From the NCBI RefSeq assembly GCF_029784135.1, contig NC_073745.1, positions 112,706,716 through 112,770,715 on the forward strand: DNA of 64,000 nucleotides, read 5' to 3'. Positions 11,131 through 22,700 of the stretch are shown one piece after another. The stretch comes from Toxorhynchites rutilus septentrionalis. Lineage: Eukaryota; Arthropoda; Insecta; Diptera; Culicidae. Position numbers and translations under genes: made by a program. The notes beneath the pieces were generated by a model. It was not told the DNA's origin. It saw only the letters and a list, made by a program, of their open reading frames with translations, and did no database searches. Every line of letters starts with the position of its first letter. Positions within the stretch are counted from its first letter, which is position 1.

Positions 11131-11400
11131 TCTCTATATATAAAAATGTTCTGTTCGTTTGTGTATGCGTCAAGAACTCGAAAAGTGCGGAACCGATTGA
11201 GCTCAAAGTTGGACACAATATACAATCCACTTCAAGGAATGTTGTTACGGCATAAAACATTGGAAAATTGGAAGAAAAATGATTTTATATATGACCAGAG
11301 TGCGTTTCTTTGTGCGGAACTCCTCCTAAAACACCGACTGGAGAACACGAGTAACATTCAATGCATATGTTGTTGACAGCACAGCGACGCGAGAAATTGT
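11131..11400 (+). mobile_element. Helitron 5' end, second family, copy 2
   Basis: Begins TCTCTATATATAAAAATGTT and carries CGTTTGTGTATGCGTCAAGA and AGTTGGACACAATATACAAT. It repeats the preceding element for about 170 bp and then diverges. The 3' end is missing. Confidence 0.55.
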
Positions 11401-11689
11401 GATTCGAAGAAGAAGAAATAATCTGGAGTTCATCGTTCACACAAGTTCAAACGACGCTCTCCATCTTCTTCTTCAATGATACTTTTTTATATATGATGAT
11501 GGTCCCACCTCTTTCCCCTGCAAAGGTTTGAGCGGAACGAGTTATCTCATTGATAATAATTATATTACGGTATTTACATTTTTTCATCAACTAACCAGTA
11601 GGCAAGCTAAATTGAAAAGAAAAAGGACTGGTTATCTCGCAGGCATAGATTACTAATCGAAAGAACAATTTAAGCCATTATATGAACGT

Positions 11690-12035
11690 ATTTATTCCAT
11701 GGCATGTCGAGGGAATTTCCAACCGGGGAAGACCCTAGACCGATCGGGAATTGAACCCAATACCTATGTCAGTATTAGCCAAGAATTTACAAGGGAATTC
11801 CCGCTTTATTAGATCCCCAGCCACGATGAGATCGTTTCCGAGTTCAAGCAGCTGAGCAAACCCAAGCCTAACTCTAGCCGATACTTCAGGCCCATTACTT
11901 ATCTCAAGGCATGTCAAGAAAATTTCTAACCCGAAAAATTCCTTGACCGATCAGGAATTAAACCCAATACCTATGTCAGCATTAGCCTTGAATTTACAAA
12001 GGAATTCCCGCTTCACTAGATACCCGACAAATTTT
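11690..12035 (-). repeat. Dispersed repeat with Pol III B-box-like motif, two tandem parts
   Basis: On the minus strand GGGTTCAATTCCCGATCGG (from 11738-11756) looks like a tRNA B box. The unit CATGTCGAGGGAATTTCC...GGGAATTCCCGCTTTA appears twice in a row (11702 and 11910). A third copy is at 12440. It may be a SINE, but no convincing A box or target duplication was found. Confidence 0.5.
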
Positions 12036-12445
12036 CATTTCTGTTTTTTTTTCTTAAATTTGGCATAAAAGTATATATGATTCGATCTAAAGTATTTTTA
12101 TGTCTGTCAACGCGCGCGGCCTAAAACTATTGCAGACTTCACAATTATTTTATTTTTTAATTTATTTAAAAACTAAAAATGAAATACAAACAAAATCAAT
12201 CAATACCATCATCATCAAAGTCTTGAAATAAAAAAAAAAATAAAATTAAAAAAAATACACAAACACAGAAGACAATATTTCAAAATATGAAATCATGATG
12301 ATGGTACCCTTACAAAAGCTTGAGCTGAACGACTCTTGTTAATAATTATTATAAAGAAACTTATGAAAAAACAGACTGTTTATGTCACAGGCATAGATTC
12401 CCATCCGAAAGAGCAACTTAAATCATCATCTGGACCTATTTATTT

Positions 12446-12640
12446 CATGGCATGTCGAGAGAGTTTCCAACCCGGGAAGACCCTAGACCGATCGGGAATT
12501 GAACCTTAACAAAGGAATTCCCGCTTTACTAGATACCCGACAACGACCTGCTAATGCGGTCATTTTCGAGACCCGACAACTGAGCAAACCTAAGCCTAAT
12601 TCCAGCCGATACTTCAGGCCCTACATTCAACCCAGGGTGT
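12446..12640 (-). repeat. Third copy of the B-box-like repeat
   Basis: GGCATGTCGAGAGAGTTTCC and GACCGATCGGGAATTGAACC match the copies at 11700-12035. The end (CCGATACTTCAGGCCC) also matches 11878-11893. Confidence 0.55.
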
Positions 12641-13100
12641 AACGTGTCAACCTGACTCTGCAATGAGATCCGCCACAACACAGAAAAATCTCGTTATAAT
12701 TATTAGTTGAGAAGATGAATTTACGAGTATTCTGGTTGAGCTATCCCTAGCTTCATTCTGGTTTCCACATTAAGCCTATTGGAATGTCGAGAGAAATTGC
12801 TTTTACTTGTGTTGAATCTCCTGCTTCTTTGCATCTGTCACAGCGCGCGGGCTCAAACTATTGTTTGAAGTTAAATTTGGGTCTACGACTAAAAGGAAAA
12901 GAATATATTGCAAAACTAAACAAATAATTAACATACCATCATCATCATAGTCTTAAGATAAGAAACACAAATATCCGTTATAACTTCGTCATCTTACACA
13001 CTAACATTGATTAACATTGCATACTGGGTTAAAAATCTAGATCATGTTTCAAAAACTCTTTACAAATACTACGGAACGTTCGAAGGCTTGTTGCTATCTT
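12641..13100. other. Non-coding stretch up to CR1 3' end
   Basis: No gene seen. The 3' untranslated tail of the CR1-like element probably ends somewhere between 13000 and 13137; I could not fix the boundary. Confidence 0.4.
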
Positions 13101-13137
13101 TGCTTCATTTGGTAATGTGTTGTATAGTCTATATCCT

Positions 13138-15870
13138 TTATAAAAAAAGTGACTTTTGGGTACATGACATTCGAAAGTTCATGGTTCTGAGGTCGTTTGC
13201 TTGTCTTGTGTTATATCGATGCATGTCTCTTCCATACGCTATCGTGTTTTGTAAATAATTCGGTGTCATCCCGTTAGTCATCTTATGTATGAACGTAAGC
13301 GTGCAATATTTAATACGCTGTCCCACTGACATCCACTGCAGGCAATCGAGCACAAATCTCCGTGAAGTTAGTCGATCACATCTCAATATCAGGCGCATTA
13401 CCTTATTTTGCACAATTTGCATTCTTTGCATTTGCCTCTTATTCGCCGAGAAATAGCACAGATGCACAATAATCAAAATGTGGAGCGATCAGCGCTTTGT
13501 AGGTCGTGATTTTACTTTCAAAAGTCAAGAATCGATTTATTCTACAAAGCACTCCATATTTTTGAGCTGCCTTCTCTATTGTATAGTTAATATGTTCATC
13601 GAAGTGTAGCGTTTCGTCAAGAATAACGCCAAGATATTTGATCGATGATGCTCTTTCTACCGTTTGCCTATCAATATTTATACTAAGACCTTCACTGCCA
13701 AAATTGCGTGTCGATACTACTATTTACTTTGTTTTGTTTATGTTTAACTCTTTAGTTTTTTTCCATTTCAACCATTCGTCTAAGTTTTGCAGTTCATGGT
13801 TCATCTTTTTGTAGTAATCTTGCAATGTCTCAGCTACAACGAATATTACAGTGTCGTCAGCAAATAAGTTTACGTCACTGTCATTTAGCACCTGTTTGAT
13901 GTCATTGATATAAAGCAAGAAAAGTAGCGGCCCCAGAACACTTCCTTGAGGCACACCCAGATTCACTGGTCCCGCCGATGATTTATTGTCCCTGTAAATA
14001 GTGATTTGTGTTCGTCCGTTCAGGTAACTTTCGAACCATTTCAATGCAGGTGAATTTTCCAGTAACATTGTAATTGTAAAGCAAAATTAGTAATTTTATT
14101 CGATCTATTGTTCCAAAAGCCCTTTTCAAGTCAATAAATACGACTAATACTATCTTCTTCGCTTCTATAGCCTGTTTCCACTTCAGGAGCAACAAATTGA
14201 GAGCCGTTTCGCAAGAGTGGTTTTTTTCTGAACCCAGACTGTTCATCCACCAGTATTCCATTTTTCGTTATATGTTCCAACAATTGATCTTTAATTACAA
14301 TCTCGAGAACCTTTTCGTATAATGGCAACATATTAACTGGTCTACGGTCTTCTGGTTTGGATGATTTCGGATTTTTTGGAATCGGTATGGCAACAGATTT
14401 TTTCCAACTTTGTGGGCATTCGCCGCGAAACATCGATTCATTTACGATATATAGCAAATTCTCTTTGATTAAGTCAAATGCATCTTCTAATACTGTTTTA
14501 TTGATGTTTTCAACACCTGCACAGTTTCTTGAATCCATCACTACCTTCCTAAGAGTTCCCATGTTGATAGTTTTAAAACATCTCAATTGCGAAGACAGGC
14601 TAGGGAAAACAAAATTCAGTCGATTTGATGGAGCTACAATACCATTGTGGATTTCTTCTACACTTGACGTGAAAAATTTGTTAAGTTTCTCTGCTGTTAT
14701 GTTGTCACTTTCCTTGTTACCGTCAAACTCAATGTCGATGTCTTTGCGGCCGCCTGGATTACACAATGCTTTAATTTTTTTCCATAGCTTCTTCGTATCA
14801 TGTTGAATTGCATGTATTTGATTTTGGATGAGTTTATTCTTTGAATTGTTCAGCTCACGTACATAAATATTTCTCCATAATCTGTACGTGTTCCAATTTC
14901 CAATAGTTTTTGTGCGTTTAGCTATTATTAGGTAATAATCTCGTCTTCTCTTGATGTAAGCCAATGAAGAGTTATACCAGACTTTGTTGCCAATATGTCT
15001 GAGTACTGAAATTCCAGTGTGAATACCAGCAATTATCTGGTTCATTGAAGAGCAAAGCGCTTCTTCAAGATTTTCTGCAACAACATGAAGAGAGATTCGT
15101 TCACTAACCGGAGTTATGTTGTTCTGAAGAACAGATAGCAACCTTCGTTTAGAATAATTATTCCAACACTTATAAGATTTTTCTTTTTGTATTTCGGAAA
15201 AGTCTACATCAGAAATATTGTACTCCATACCAATCGTTTCATGATCCGAAATTTTGCTATCATAAAAAATCTCAATCACACCATCGTCAGAATTTGTAAA
15301 TACTAAGTCGATGTTCGTCGAAGATGTTCTTGTTATTCTGGTGTGATAATTAATTCTCTGTTTGAATCCAGCGGCTTGGGTGATTGCTCGTAATTCAGAA
15401 GATTTTCTATGCTCGGTCCAATCAATATTAAAATCACCAGTAATGATAATTCTTTTTTGGTCATGTACTTGTATGTGTTGTAACCATACATCTTCCATAA
15501 AATCTAAGAAGTGCTTGTCACTACTGCTAGGTGAATGGTATATTCCAGCGTAGATTCCCGAAATTTTGCATCCCCTGACTTCTAAAGCTAGAAACCAATT
15601 GTCCCCGTATGGCTCATTGAAAATCTCTTTAAAATTTAAAAGGTTCGAAATATACATAGATACGCTTCCAGTATGGACAGATCTCGACAAGCAATTAACC
15701 ATTGTGTATCCAACTACATTGAATCCATTCAGATCAGTTGATTCCGTTAAATGTGTTTCAACAATAATTAGTAATTTCGATTTTTCGTTGGATAACAAAT
15801 TTTCTATTTCGTCGAAATGTGTGCGTAATCCAGCCACATTCAAATAAAGTACATCATATCTTATATATGC
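13138..15870 (-). pseudogene. CR1-like ORF2 (endonuclease-reverse transcriptase), frameshifted
   Basis: Domains in order: endonuclease with LNVAGLRTHFDEI at the start, ITGDFNIDW near residue 137 and SDHETIG near residue 200 of the first frame (15843-14131). Then comes the RT, with VFIDLKRAF (motif A) in 14261-13983, and PQGSVLGPLLF (motif B) and FADDT (motif C, catalytic) in 14068-13724. A C-terminal segment with NYLQNT and RYNTR lies in 13476-13138. The four pieces lie in different frames, and a TAA follows NINKTK at 13724, so at least three indels and one nonsense change are present. A full-length product would nick target DNA and copy the element RNA in place. Coding continues upstream of the first ATG, so the true start is probably a little 5' of 15843. 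Confidence 0.85.
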
Positions 15871-15885
15871 CCCTTTCTTGGATGG

Positions 15886-17501
15886 CTATATATAGAAGTC
15901 CACCTGTTCCTTCTTCCTCTCGTAGTTTCGTAGGAATATAGGACAACTTGTACTCCACGCAAAATGTTTCGTGTCTATGTTAGTGCACCCGTGGCCGAGT
16001 GGTTAGCGTCATAACAAACATGCCGGGTGTTCGGGTTCGATTCCCGTTCTGGTCGGGGGAATTTTTCGTCAAAGAAATTTCCTCCGACTTGCACTGTGAT
16101 CACGCGTATTCTAGAGCTTGCCACTCAGAATGCATTCAAGGCGTGTTATTTGGCATAGAAATCTTAACTAAGTACTAATTAAAATGACATAAGTAATACT
16201 ACGTTGAGACGGCGAAGTTCCTCTAGGAACGTTAGTGCCATTGAAGAAGAAGAAGAAGAAGTCTATGTCAATTCGTCGCTCGTTTTTAATTTTATTACAA
16301 TTTGAACATTGAATTTCTTCGGATGTGCAATTCTCCAATTCATGATTTTTCCCGCATTTCGGACATACGCTGTGTTCAGCTTGGCAGTCGACAATCTTGT
16401 GACCATATTCACAACATTTGAAGCATCTCAGAATCTTCAAACCATCAATCACGCGACATTTTTCAAACCCACAAAATACTGATTTCGCTACTATCATTTT
16501 GTTATAAGTAACCGACTTCTATGATCGCGCTGTATTTATTATATTTCATCTTACTATTACAATAGATTTTCCTAACTTCGAAATGTTTGTTTTCATGCAA
16601 CGATGGATTTTGTTTCATTAACGTAGCTTTCAATTTATTTTCACTCATTTGTTCGCTAAATCCTATTATTCTAATCGTCGGTCTCAATGCTTCTGGTATT
16701 TTAACCTCGTAGTCTTGACCCAGTTTTTTCTCAACATTCACCTTGATCAATTCAATTGAATTTTTGTCTGAAGCAGAGACAACAACCGTACCGTTTCGCA
16801 GTCCATTTATATTTAATCCCTTGGGATTGACATTCTCTTTCAATATTTTTCTAGTTATATCAGATTCCTGCTTAGTTTTTGGTTTTATGATCAAGATTTT
16901 TTCCCTGGTCAAAAACTTTCTTTCTTTCAATATTCTCAACATTAGCTACATCCACAGTTGTTGTTTTCCCAGCGTCTTTCAAAACCGCAGCAAAACTCAG
17001 TGGAGTTGCATTTTCATTCTGAATAGTTTGCTCGTCCCGTCGGCGCTTTTTCGAATTTGAGCGCAAATTGTATCGCTGAGGTGTTTCCTCTGCATTTGTA
17101 TTGATATCGATACTGTTTTTGAACAAATTTCCGATTTCCGCCCGTACTGCTTCTTTAACTTTAAGCTCAAAGTTGTTGGCCAAGTCTACCAAACACTTCA
17201 GCTCTTTAATATCGCTTAAAATTTTTCCAAAGGAATCATCAAAATGGTTATTACCGAACCCATTTTCGTGTAACAATAAACATGTGTCACATACAAAAAC
17301 GGCATTTTTTATTTTTTTCAAAACATCGATATTGTCCCGCACCGCGCTTGGTAAACAGTCAATATGTATAGTCTCATGCCACTTACCGTAGCACGTTATC
17401 GCTTCTGTGTTTGGATCACTTATCTTCTCACAGCAGCGACTATACATGTCTACTAGGCTCATATCTACAAATTCGCTATTGTTCGCATGTGTACCGGCCA
17501 T
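15886..17501 (-). pseudogene. CR1-like ORF1 (PHD finger plus zinc knuckles), frameshifted and SINE-interrupted
   Basis: The likely start is MAGTHANN at 17501. A Cys/His cluster around residues 25-80 (ITCYGKWHETIHIDC, then VCDTC) resembles the PHD-like finger of CR1-type ORF1 proteins. A basic stretch NLRSNSKKRRRD follows. After a frameshift near 16900, a region that resembles an RRM-like ORF1 core runs to 16502. After a second shift come CFKCCEYGHKIVDC and CPKCGKNHELENC, zinc knuckles typical of nucleic-acid chaperones. A SINE (15981-16260) splits the tail; beyond it the frame resumes (HFAWSTSCP) and stops at 15886. Confidence 0.75.
15981..16260 (+). mobile_element. Feilai-like tRNA-derived SINE, complete
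   Basis: The head is tRNA-like: A-box region GTGGCCGAGTGGTTAGCGTC and B-box GGTTCGATTCC about 40 nt on. A conserved body (TTCCTCCGACTTGCACTGTG) leads to ACTACGTTGAGACGGCGAAG and a (GAA)n tail. An 8-bp duplication GTCTATGT lies at 15973-15980 and 16261-16268. The tRNA head, body and triplet tail agree with what I recall of Feilai from Aedes aegypti; the family name is from memory. Confidence 0.9.
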
Positions 17502-17794
17502 CGGCCGGTCCGTGCGAGGGAATGAAAAACAAACAACAACACAATCGCCTGCTGTTAGAAAGTGCTGGGAGAACACTATGTATCAGCAGCAGATTGGCAG
17601 ACTTACGATTAAGGTACTCAAGCTCTCTTAAACACTACCACCACTACAGTGATGACTATGTGATTTAGCTACTTGACTACCCGTTTCAGTCAACTTTTTA
17701 ATTATAATTTACGAATAAAAAGTAAACATAAGAACTTATCTTTTTCTCGCCGAATACATATGTGTATTTCACCAGCGAAGATCCCTGCGATAAA

Positions 17795-17850
17795 ATTGAA
17801 TCACAACACTAAAGTTCCTAATGTTCCTAACGTTCACCATCTCAACGTAG
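17795..17850 (-). repeat. Degenerate SINE 3' tail, minus strand
   Basis: TTCCTAACGTTCACCATCTC followed by AACGTAG is the reverse complement of a diverged Feilai-like tail. The head is absent. Confidence 0.45.
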
Positions 17851-17976
17851 AATTGCTTGCGAACGATAGAGAGGTAGAGAGCGAGCGACTGTGATTCTCG
17901 ACAATCAGAAACAGTGTGAGGAAAAATACACTCACTTGCGAGATGCTGCGAATGCTCATGAGCAACGCCGACACAG

Positions 17977-17978
<2 letters not shown>

Positions 17979-18032
<54 letters not shown>
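17979..18032. repeat. (TA)n microsatellite
   Basis: About 26 perfect AT dinucleotides, flanked by AT-rich sequence. Likely length-variable between individuals. Confidence 0.95.
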
Positions 18033-18036
<4 letters not shown>

Positions 18037-18454
18037 GATATTATAATAATAAATAAATGAAATTCGGGTGTTTAAGAGAACAAAAATGTCAGTTTCGTTA
18101 ATGAAATACATCGAATTAACAGAAGGAATTGATTTTTTTTAAATTTGTCGGTAAGAATCGCTCTATTCCTCGGTATGTCAAACACAAATATGAAAACAAG
18201 AGTTACGAACGTTTCACGTATGTGTAGATTGTTAAACTTTTAAACGCACTTACAATACATTAGTTATTTTTTTTATTTAGCAACCAACTTGTTCACTACA
18301 AATAATTTTTATGGTAGAACAACGTTTGTCTGGTCAGCTCGTTAACATAAAGTGCAAGCCTATCAAAAATCATCAAAAGATTTGATGTTGCACTTTACTC
18401 CGCAAATTTTTGTGGTATTCATTCGAAAATAATCTGAATTTACTATTTCTACAG
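18033..18454 (+). other. Intronic sequence upstream of first visible M16 exon
   Basis: AT-rich and non-coding. It ends in a pyrimidine-rich acceptor (TTACTATTTCTACAG) directly before exon A. Confidence 0.6.
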
Positions 18455-19741
18455 TTTGAATGCCGGCTGAATGCAAATCGATATTTACAACAATTGAAAG
18501 GAAAGGGCGATGAATTTTGGATTTCTATACTTACTCAATATATCGTTAACGTGAGTACGAAAATCTTAGTTATACGAGGTTATGTGTATCGGCTGAGATC
18601 GATTCCAGACGAAGCATGTGGTCGTTCGGGCAGTCCCCAGCATCGAGGAGCAAAAGCGTTCTGCCAAGGAAGAACAGGACCGTGTCGAACAGCAACGGGC
18701 TGCGCTGGGAGAAGAAGGTCTCGCTAGCAAGGGTAAACAACTCCACGATGCAATGGCAGCCAATGAGATTCCACCACCAGACGAGATGTTAACTTCGATT
18801 CCTGTACCATCAATCGATGGTATTATGTTTCACCCTGTGGAAATCTTCAGGTCTACCGAAGGAAAGAATCCCCCGGGATTGAATTTGGAAGATTTGCCTG
18901 TCTATGCGGAAGCGTATCATTTGCACACCAATTTTTGCTATGTAAGTGTTCCATTTATACATCTTTTTTAATACAATTTTATGAACCTTTTGTAAATCTT
19001 GCAGTTGATGGTCACCATGAACACGGAACCGGTGCAACCAGAATTGCGCCCATATCTGTTACTGCTAATGGAACTCTTGACCGAATCACCAGTCCGACGG
19101 GGTGACGAACTGATGCCTTATGAAGCCGTTGTGGCGGCGCTTGAATCGGATACGATCGAAACGGAGGCACGACTGGGCATCGACACCAGATCTCGCTTCA
19201 GTTTGGGCCCATTCAGTAACACTGCCACGCTTTGTATGCAAGTGGTGCGCGAAAAATACGAAACTGGCATTGGCTGGATAACCGATTTGCTGCACAATAC
19301 CCAATTTACCGCCGAGCGGGTGAAGGTTTGTGCGTCGAAAATGGTGAATGATGTGGCGCAATCGAAACGAGAGGGGAATTCAGTGGTACGGGACCTGCTA
19401 AAGGCAATGCTTTACGGGAGTGGTGAGACGACAAAACACTGCAGCAGAACAGAGCTGTGTTGTTGAGTCATATATTTTTTTTCTATCACAGAAAGTAATG
19501 TTCGCGTAAGTTCAATCCTTAAGCAGCAGAAATTTCTGAGTGCATTGATAGAGCGATTGGATAGCAGCGCTGGAGCTGAGATCGTTACTAATGATCTGAA
19601 CAAGGTTCGCGAAATTATAACCAAACCAGAAAACCTCGCACTGCATGTCGCTGCCGATTGGGATGAGATGGCCAGGCTGGGCGTCATTTTGGAGGCACCC
19701 TGGGCGAAACTTATCAAAGCGGAAGGAGTTCCAAAAAAGAT
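18455..19741 (+). CDS. M16-like gene, exons A-D
   Basis: Exon A (18455-18550) ends in phase 0 before GTGAGT. Intron 18551-18608 is 58 bp. Exon B (18609-18941) has a charged KRSAKEEQDRVEQQR helix and ends at GTAAGT. Intron 18942-19004 is 63 bp. Exon C (19005-19422) ends in phase 1. Intron 19423-19491 is 69 bp with a T-rich tract and CACAG acceptor. Exon D (19492-19741) ends in phase 2 at GTAAGT. Every junction keeps the frame, and the protein reads without stops. These tiny introns are typical of dipteran genes. Confidence 0.85.
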
Positions 19742-22700
19742 GTAAGTATCGCGAGGTGATTTGAGAATGTGTTTTTCTTAGAAGCAAAAATGAAGAAAAC
19801 ACTACATCTTAACGTGATGAATACATGTTTAGTTCAATGAACAAGGTTTCGTCCAAATAGGGGAGAGTGATGCATATTTTTAAAAATTTCGCCGACAGAT
19901 TTCATTAAGAAATGCTCTGAAGCAGCGGTACTCAATTTTGTTTTCATAGGGACCACAAACACAGGTTAATCATGGTGTCGTGGGTCGTAAAGAATAAACA
20001 AAAAACGCAAGGTAGACGTAGGACTATCGTTGGCTCTGTAATCATTTGTTTGAAATAACATCTGAATCAATTGTCAATGAATGAATGAATAATTATTTCT
20101 AAAGATTAGAGACGAATGAACTCTCAGAGTTTAAAGTCTCTCTAATTCAATACCTTCCTTCCTTCCTTCTAAAGATTGCTGAAAGTTTTCCTTGTTAGTG
20201 TGTGAGTGGATGAGTATGAGTATGAAATTTTTATTATGTAACATGAAATTCAACTATTTCGAACTTGTTGGTGGTCCAGAAAAGAACCGTTGGGTTTGCG
20301 TGGTTTTGCAGAAGCAACTGATGATGTTTGGTACACAATTCTATTTTGTTCTCGTGAGAATAATACGCGAGAGTTTTTATGACAACTCCACGCGGAAGTA
20401 GAATAGAAACTGATGTTCTTGGATTCAATTGCATCACTGAAATCGAATGCGCAAATCTTCCTTCGCTCGACCGCAATTACAAGCAAATATTATTTCATGA
20501 CAATTCCATGCGAAAGCAATACAGATACTGATGCTCTTGGATTCGATTGCGTCACGGTAATCGAATGCGCAAATCTTTCTTTTACGAGCGCATTTGCAAG
20601 TGGGTAAAAGATATCACAGTCTGCATATATTCGCGATGACAGTTTCTCCAGGTGCACCAGGTGCTAGATTGTTATGATTTCAAAGCCTGTTTTTAAAGCA
20701 ATGTTTATGCTATTGAAACGATTTTGACGTAGAACCACGTTTTTCATTAAGGGTGCCAAATCAGAAAGCAGGTCACGTTTTTATGAAATAAAGTTAACGT
20801 TAATGACTATTTTTACCGCGAATGGATTTCATACCAAACGAATCGGAAATTCCCTTAGATTTGTTTGAAGTGCTATACATCACAATCCCATGAAGTTTAA
20901 ATGATTAAAATTCATTAAAACTATAACCGTTTCCATTTTCCCATACATTTCACGCTCAAATTTTCAATAGGACCTATCTATTTTGATCGATTCTCTTCAT
21001 CGACAATCTCTACCGTTAATAACTCAGATGTTAAAGCATTCCCTAATCTGTTCGAAGATCAGGAGGGTAAAAGGGATCCTCGTTTATCGAGCTATGTGGC
21101 AAAACTGGCGCAAAATCTGTATGCAAGGCCGTGGTTATTGAAAGAGGAAGTCAGTTAAGAGAATCGATCAAAACAGATATGTTTCTACCCGTACCGTCAA
21201 TAACGAGCTTATCGACGATCAACGAAGGGGAAATCGTGAGATTTGAAGTGTCCGTGAACAAAGGAGAAGAAGAGAACGAAGGGGAATATTTACCTGGAGT
21301 ATAAACAGTGAATCTCGTTGAGGCAAACTTTCAGTACCGTTCTAGATACGAAGCAATGAACATCGCTCGATCTTCCTTGTTTTGCGCTATCACATGTCTT
21401 CGTTTCGAATTGAGCTGTGGACGCGAACAAATTACTTACTCGCTGATGTCTCTGGCACTGCAACCATTGCATCAAACTGATGTCATTGCATTAAGGTTGT
21501 GAACACAATTGTGTGGGGAATCATCAAGCTAGGCTATCATCGGCTCACCAAGAAAATATTAGTTCTGGAATTTTGTATGTGATTTGGTTTCGCATGATGG
21601 TAGCAAAACTATCTCTACCAAGGATGGCAGCTAAGCTAATCGAGACCGGCAATATTAACAGAAAGGACTTCTGTTTAGAGGAGCGCAAAACGGAGATAAA
21701 TGTGTGTATATTTAGTTGCTTCAAGCCATGATATATGGATATTTGTTTGTGCGTGCTTCATAACTCGTACGTAAAATAGTGCATCTTCGCTACGCTGAAA
21801 CCCCATTTGTATCTGCTTCCGTGTGCATTGGCCCAATCACGATGCAGCAATCGCCTAATTTTTTGATGCTATGATTGACATGATTGACTATGATTGTTTC
21901 ATGGTGCAAATTATGAAACCGTAATGATAAGTATAAACAAGAAGGGTAGATAGCGGGAGGGAAATATTTGCGCTAGGGTATTAGTAATGAACCTCTGCTG
22001 AGGCAAATATTCAGTCTTTTTCCAAGCAGTTAACATTGTTTGTTTTCCGTCATCAGAAAGGCTTCGTTGGTGTTTTGACATTGCATCAATGCATTGAACT
22101 GACGCTATGGCGAAGCAGGCGTTATGGTTTTGCGCCAAAAATTATTTAGGGCACCAAGCATCTTGAATGTCGTGCTGGAATGTTATAAGTTATTTGGGTT
22201 TGCCAAACTGCCTTCAACTAGGATTGCATTTGCGCTAATCTTGATCATGCTTCTCTTTTCGAGGTTATTGAGATTAACAGAAAGACTTTATTTTGTTTAT
22301 TTAGTCACTAAGAAAGTAAATATCGTTCTGGAATATTGAATGTAATTCGGTTTCGCTTATCAGTAGCAAAACTTTCTCCACTAAGAATGACAGCTGCGCT
22401 TATCTTGAGCATGAGAAAGTAATGAAACTTTTTTTTAGGCCAGTAATATTAACAGAAGTGTTTCTTTAGAGAATAGCGCAGAATGATGAAAAGTGTTTAT
22501 ATTTCTAGTAGCTTCAAGCCACCAGTGTATGGCTCTGTATTCATGCTATGGCGCTTGTTTGGTGCTTGGTTTACGTTGTACGAACTATGTCTAAAGGTGT
22601 GTTTCCACTGAAACGATACTAAATAACATGTAGCATAATATTTCATACTTGCAAGTATTGTCATTGTTGTTTCCATGCGGTGCCAAAGATATATTGATTA

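Larger units (their letters stand above)
13100..17640 (-). mobile_element. CR1-like non-LTR retrotransposon, broken
   Basis: A nearly full-length minus-strand element: an ORF1 with a PHD-like finger and CCHC knuckles (17501 to 15886), then ORF2 with endonuclease and reverse transcriptase (about 15870 to 13138). The PHD-like ORF1 and endonuclease-RT ORF2 organisation fits the CR1/Jockey side of non-LTR elements; CR1 is my preferred call. Frameshifts divide both ORFs, and a SINE sits in the end of ORF1. Outer boundaries are approximate. Confidence 0.8.
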
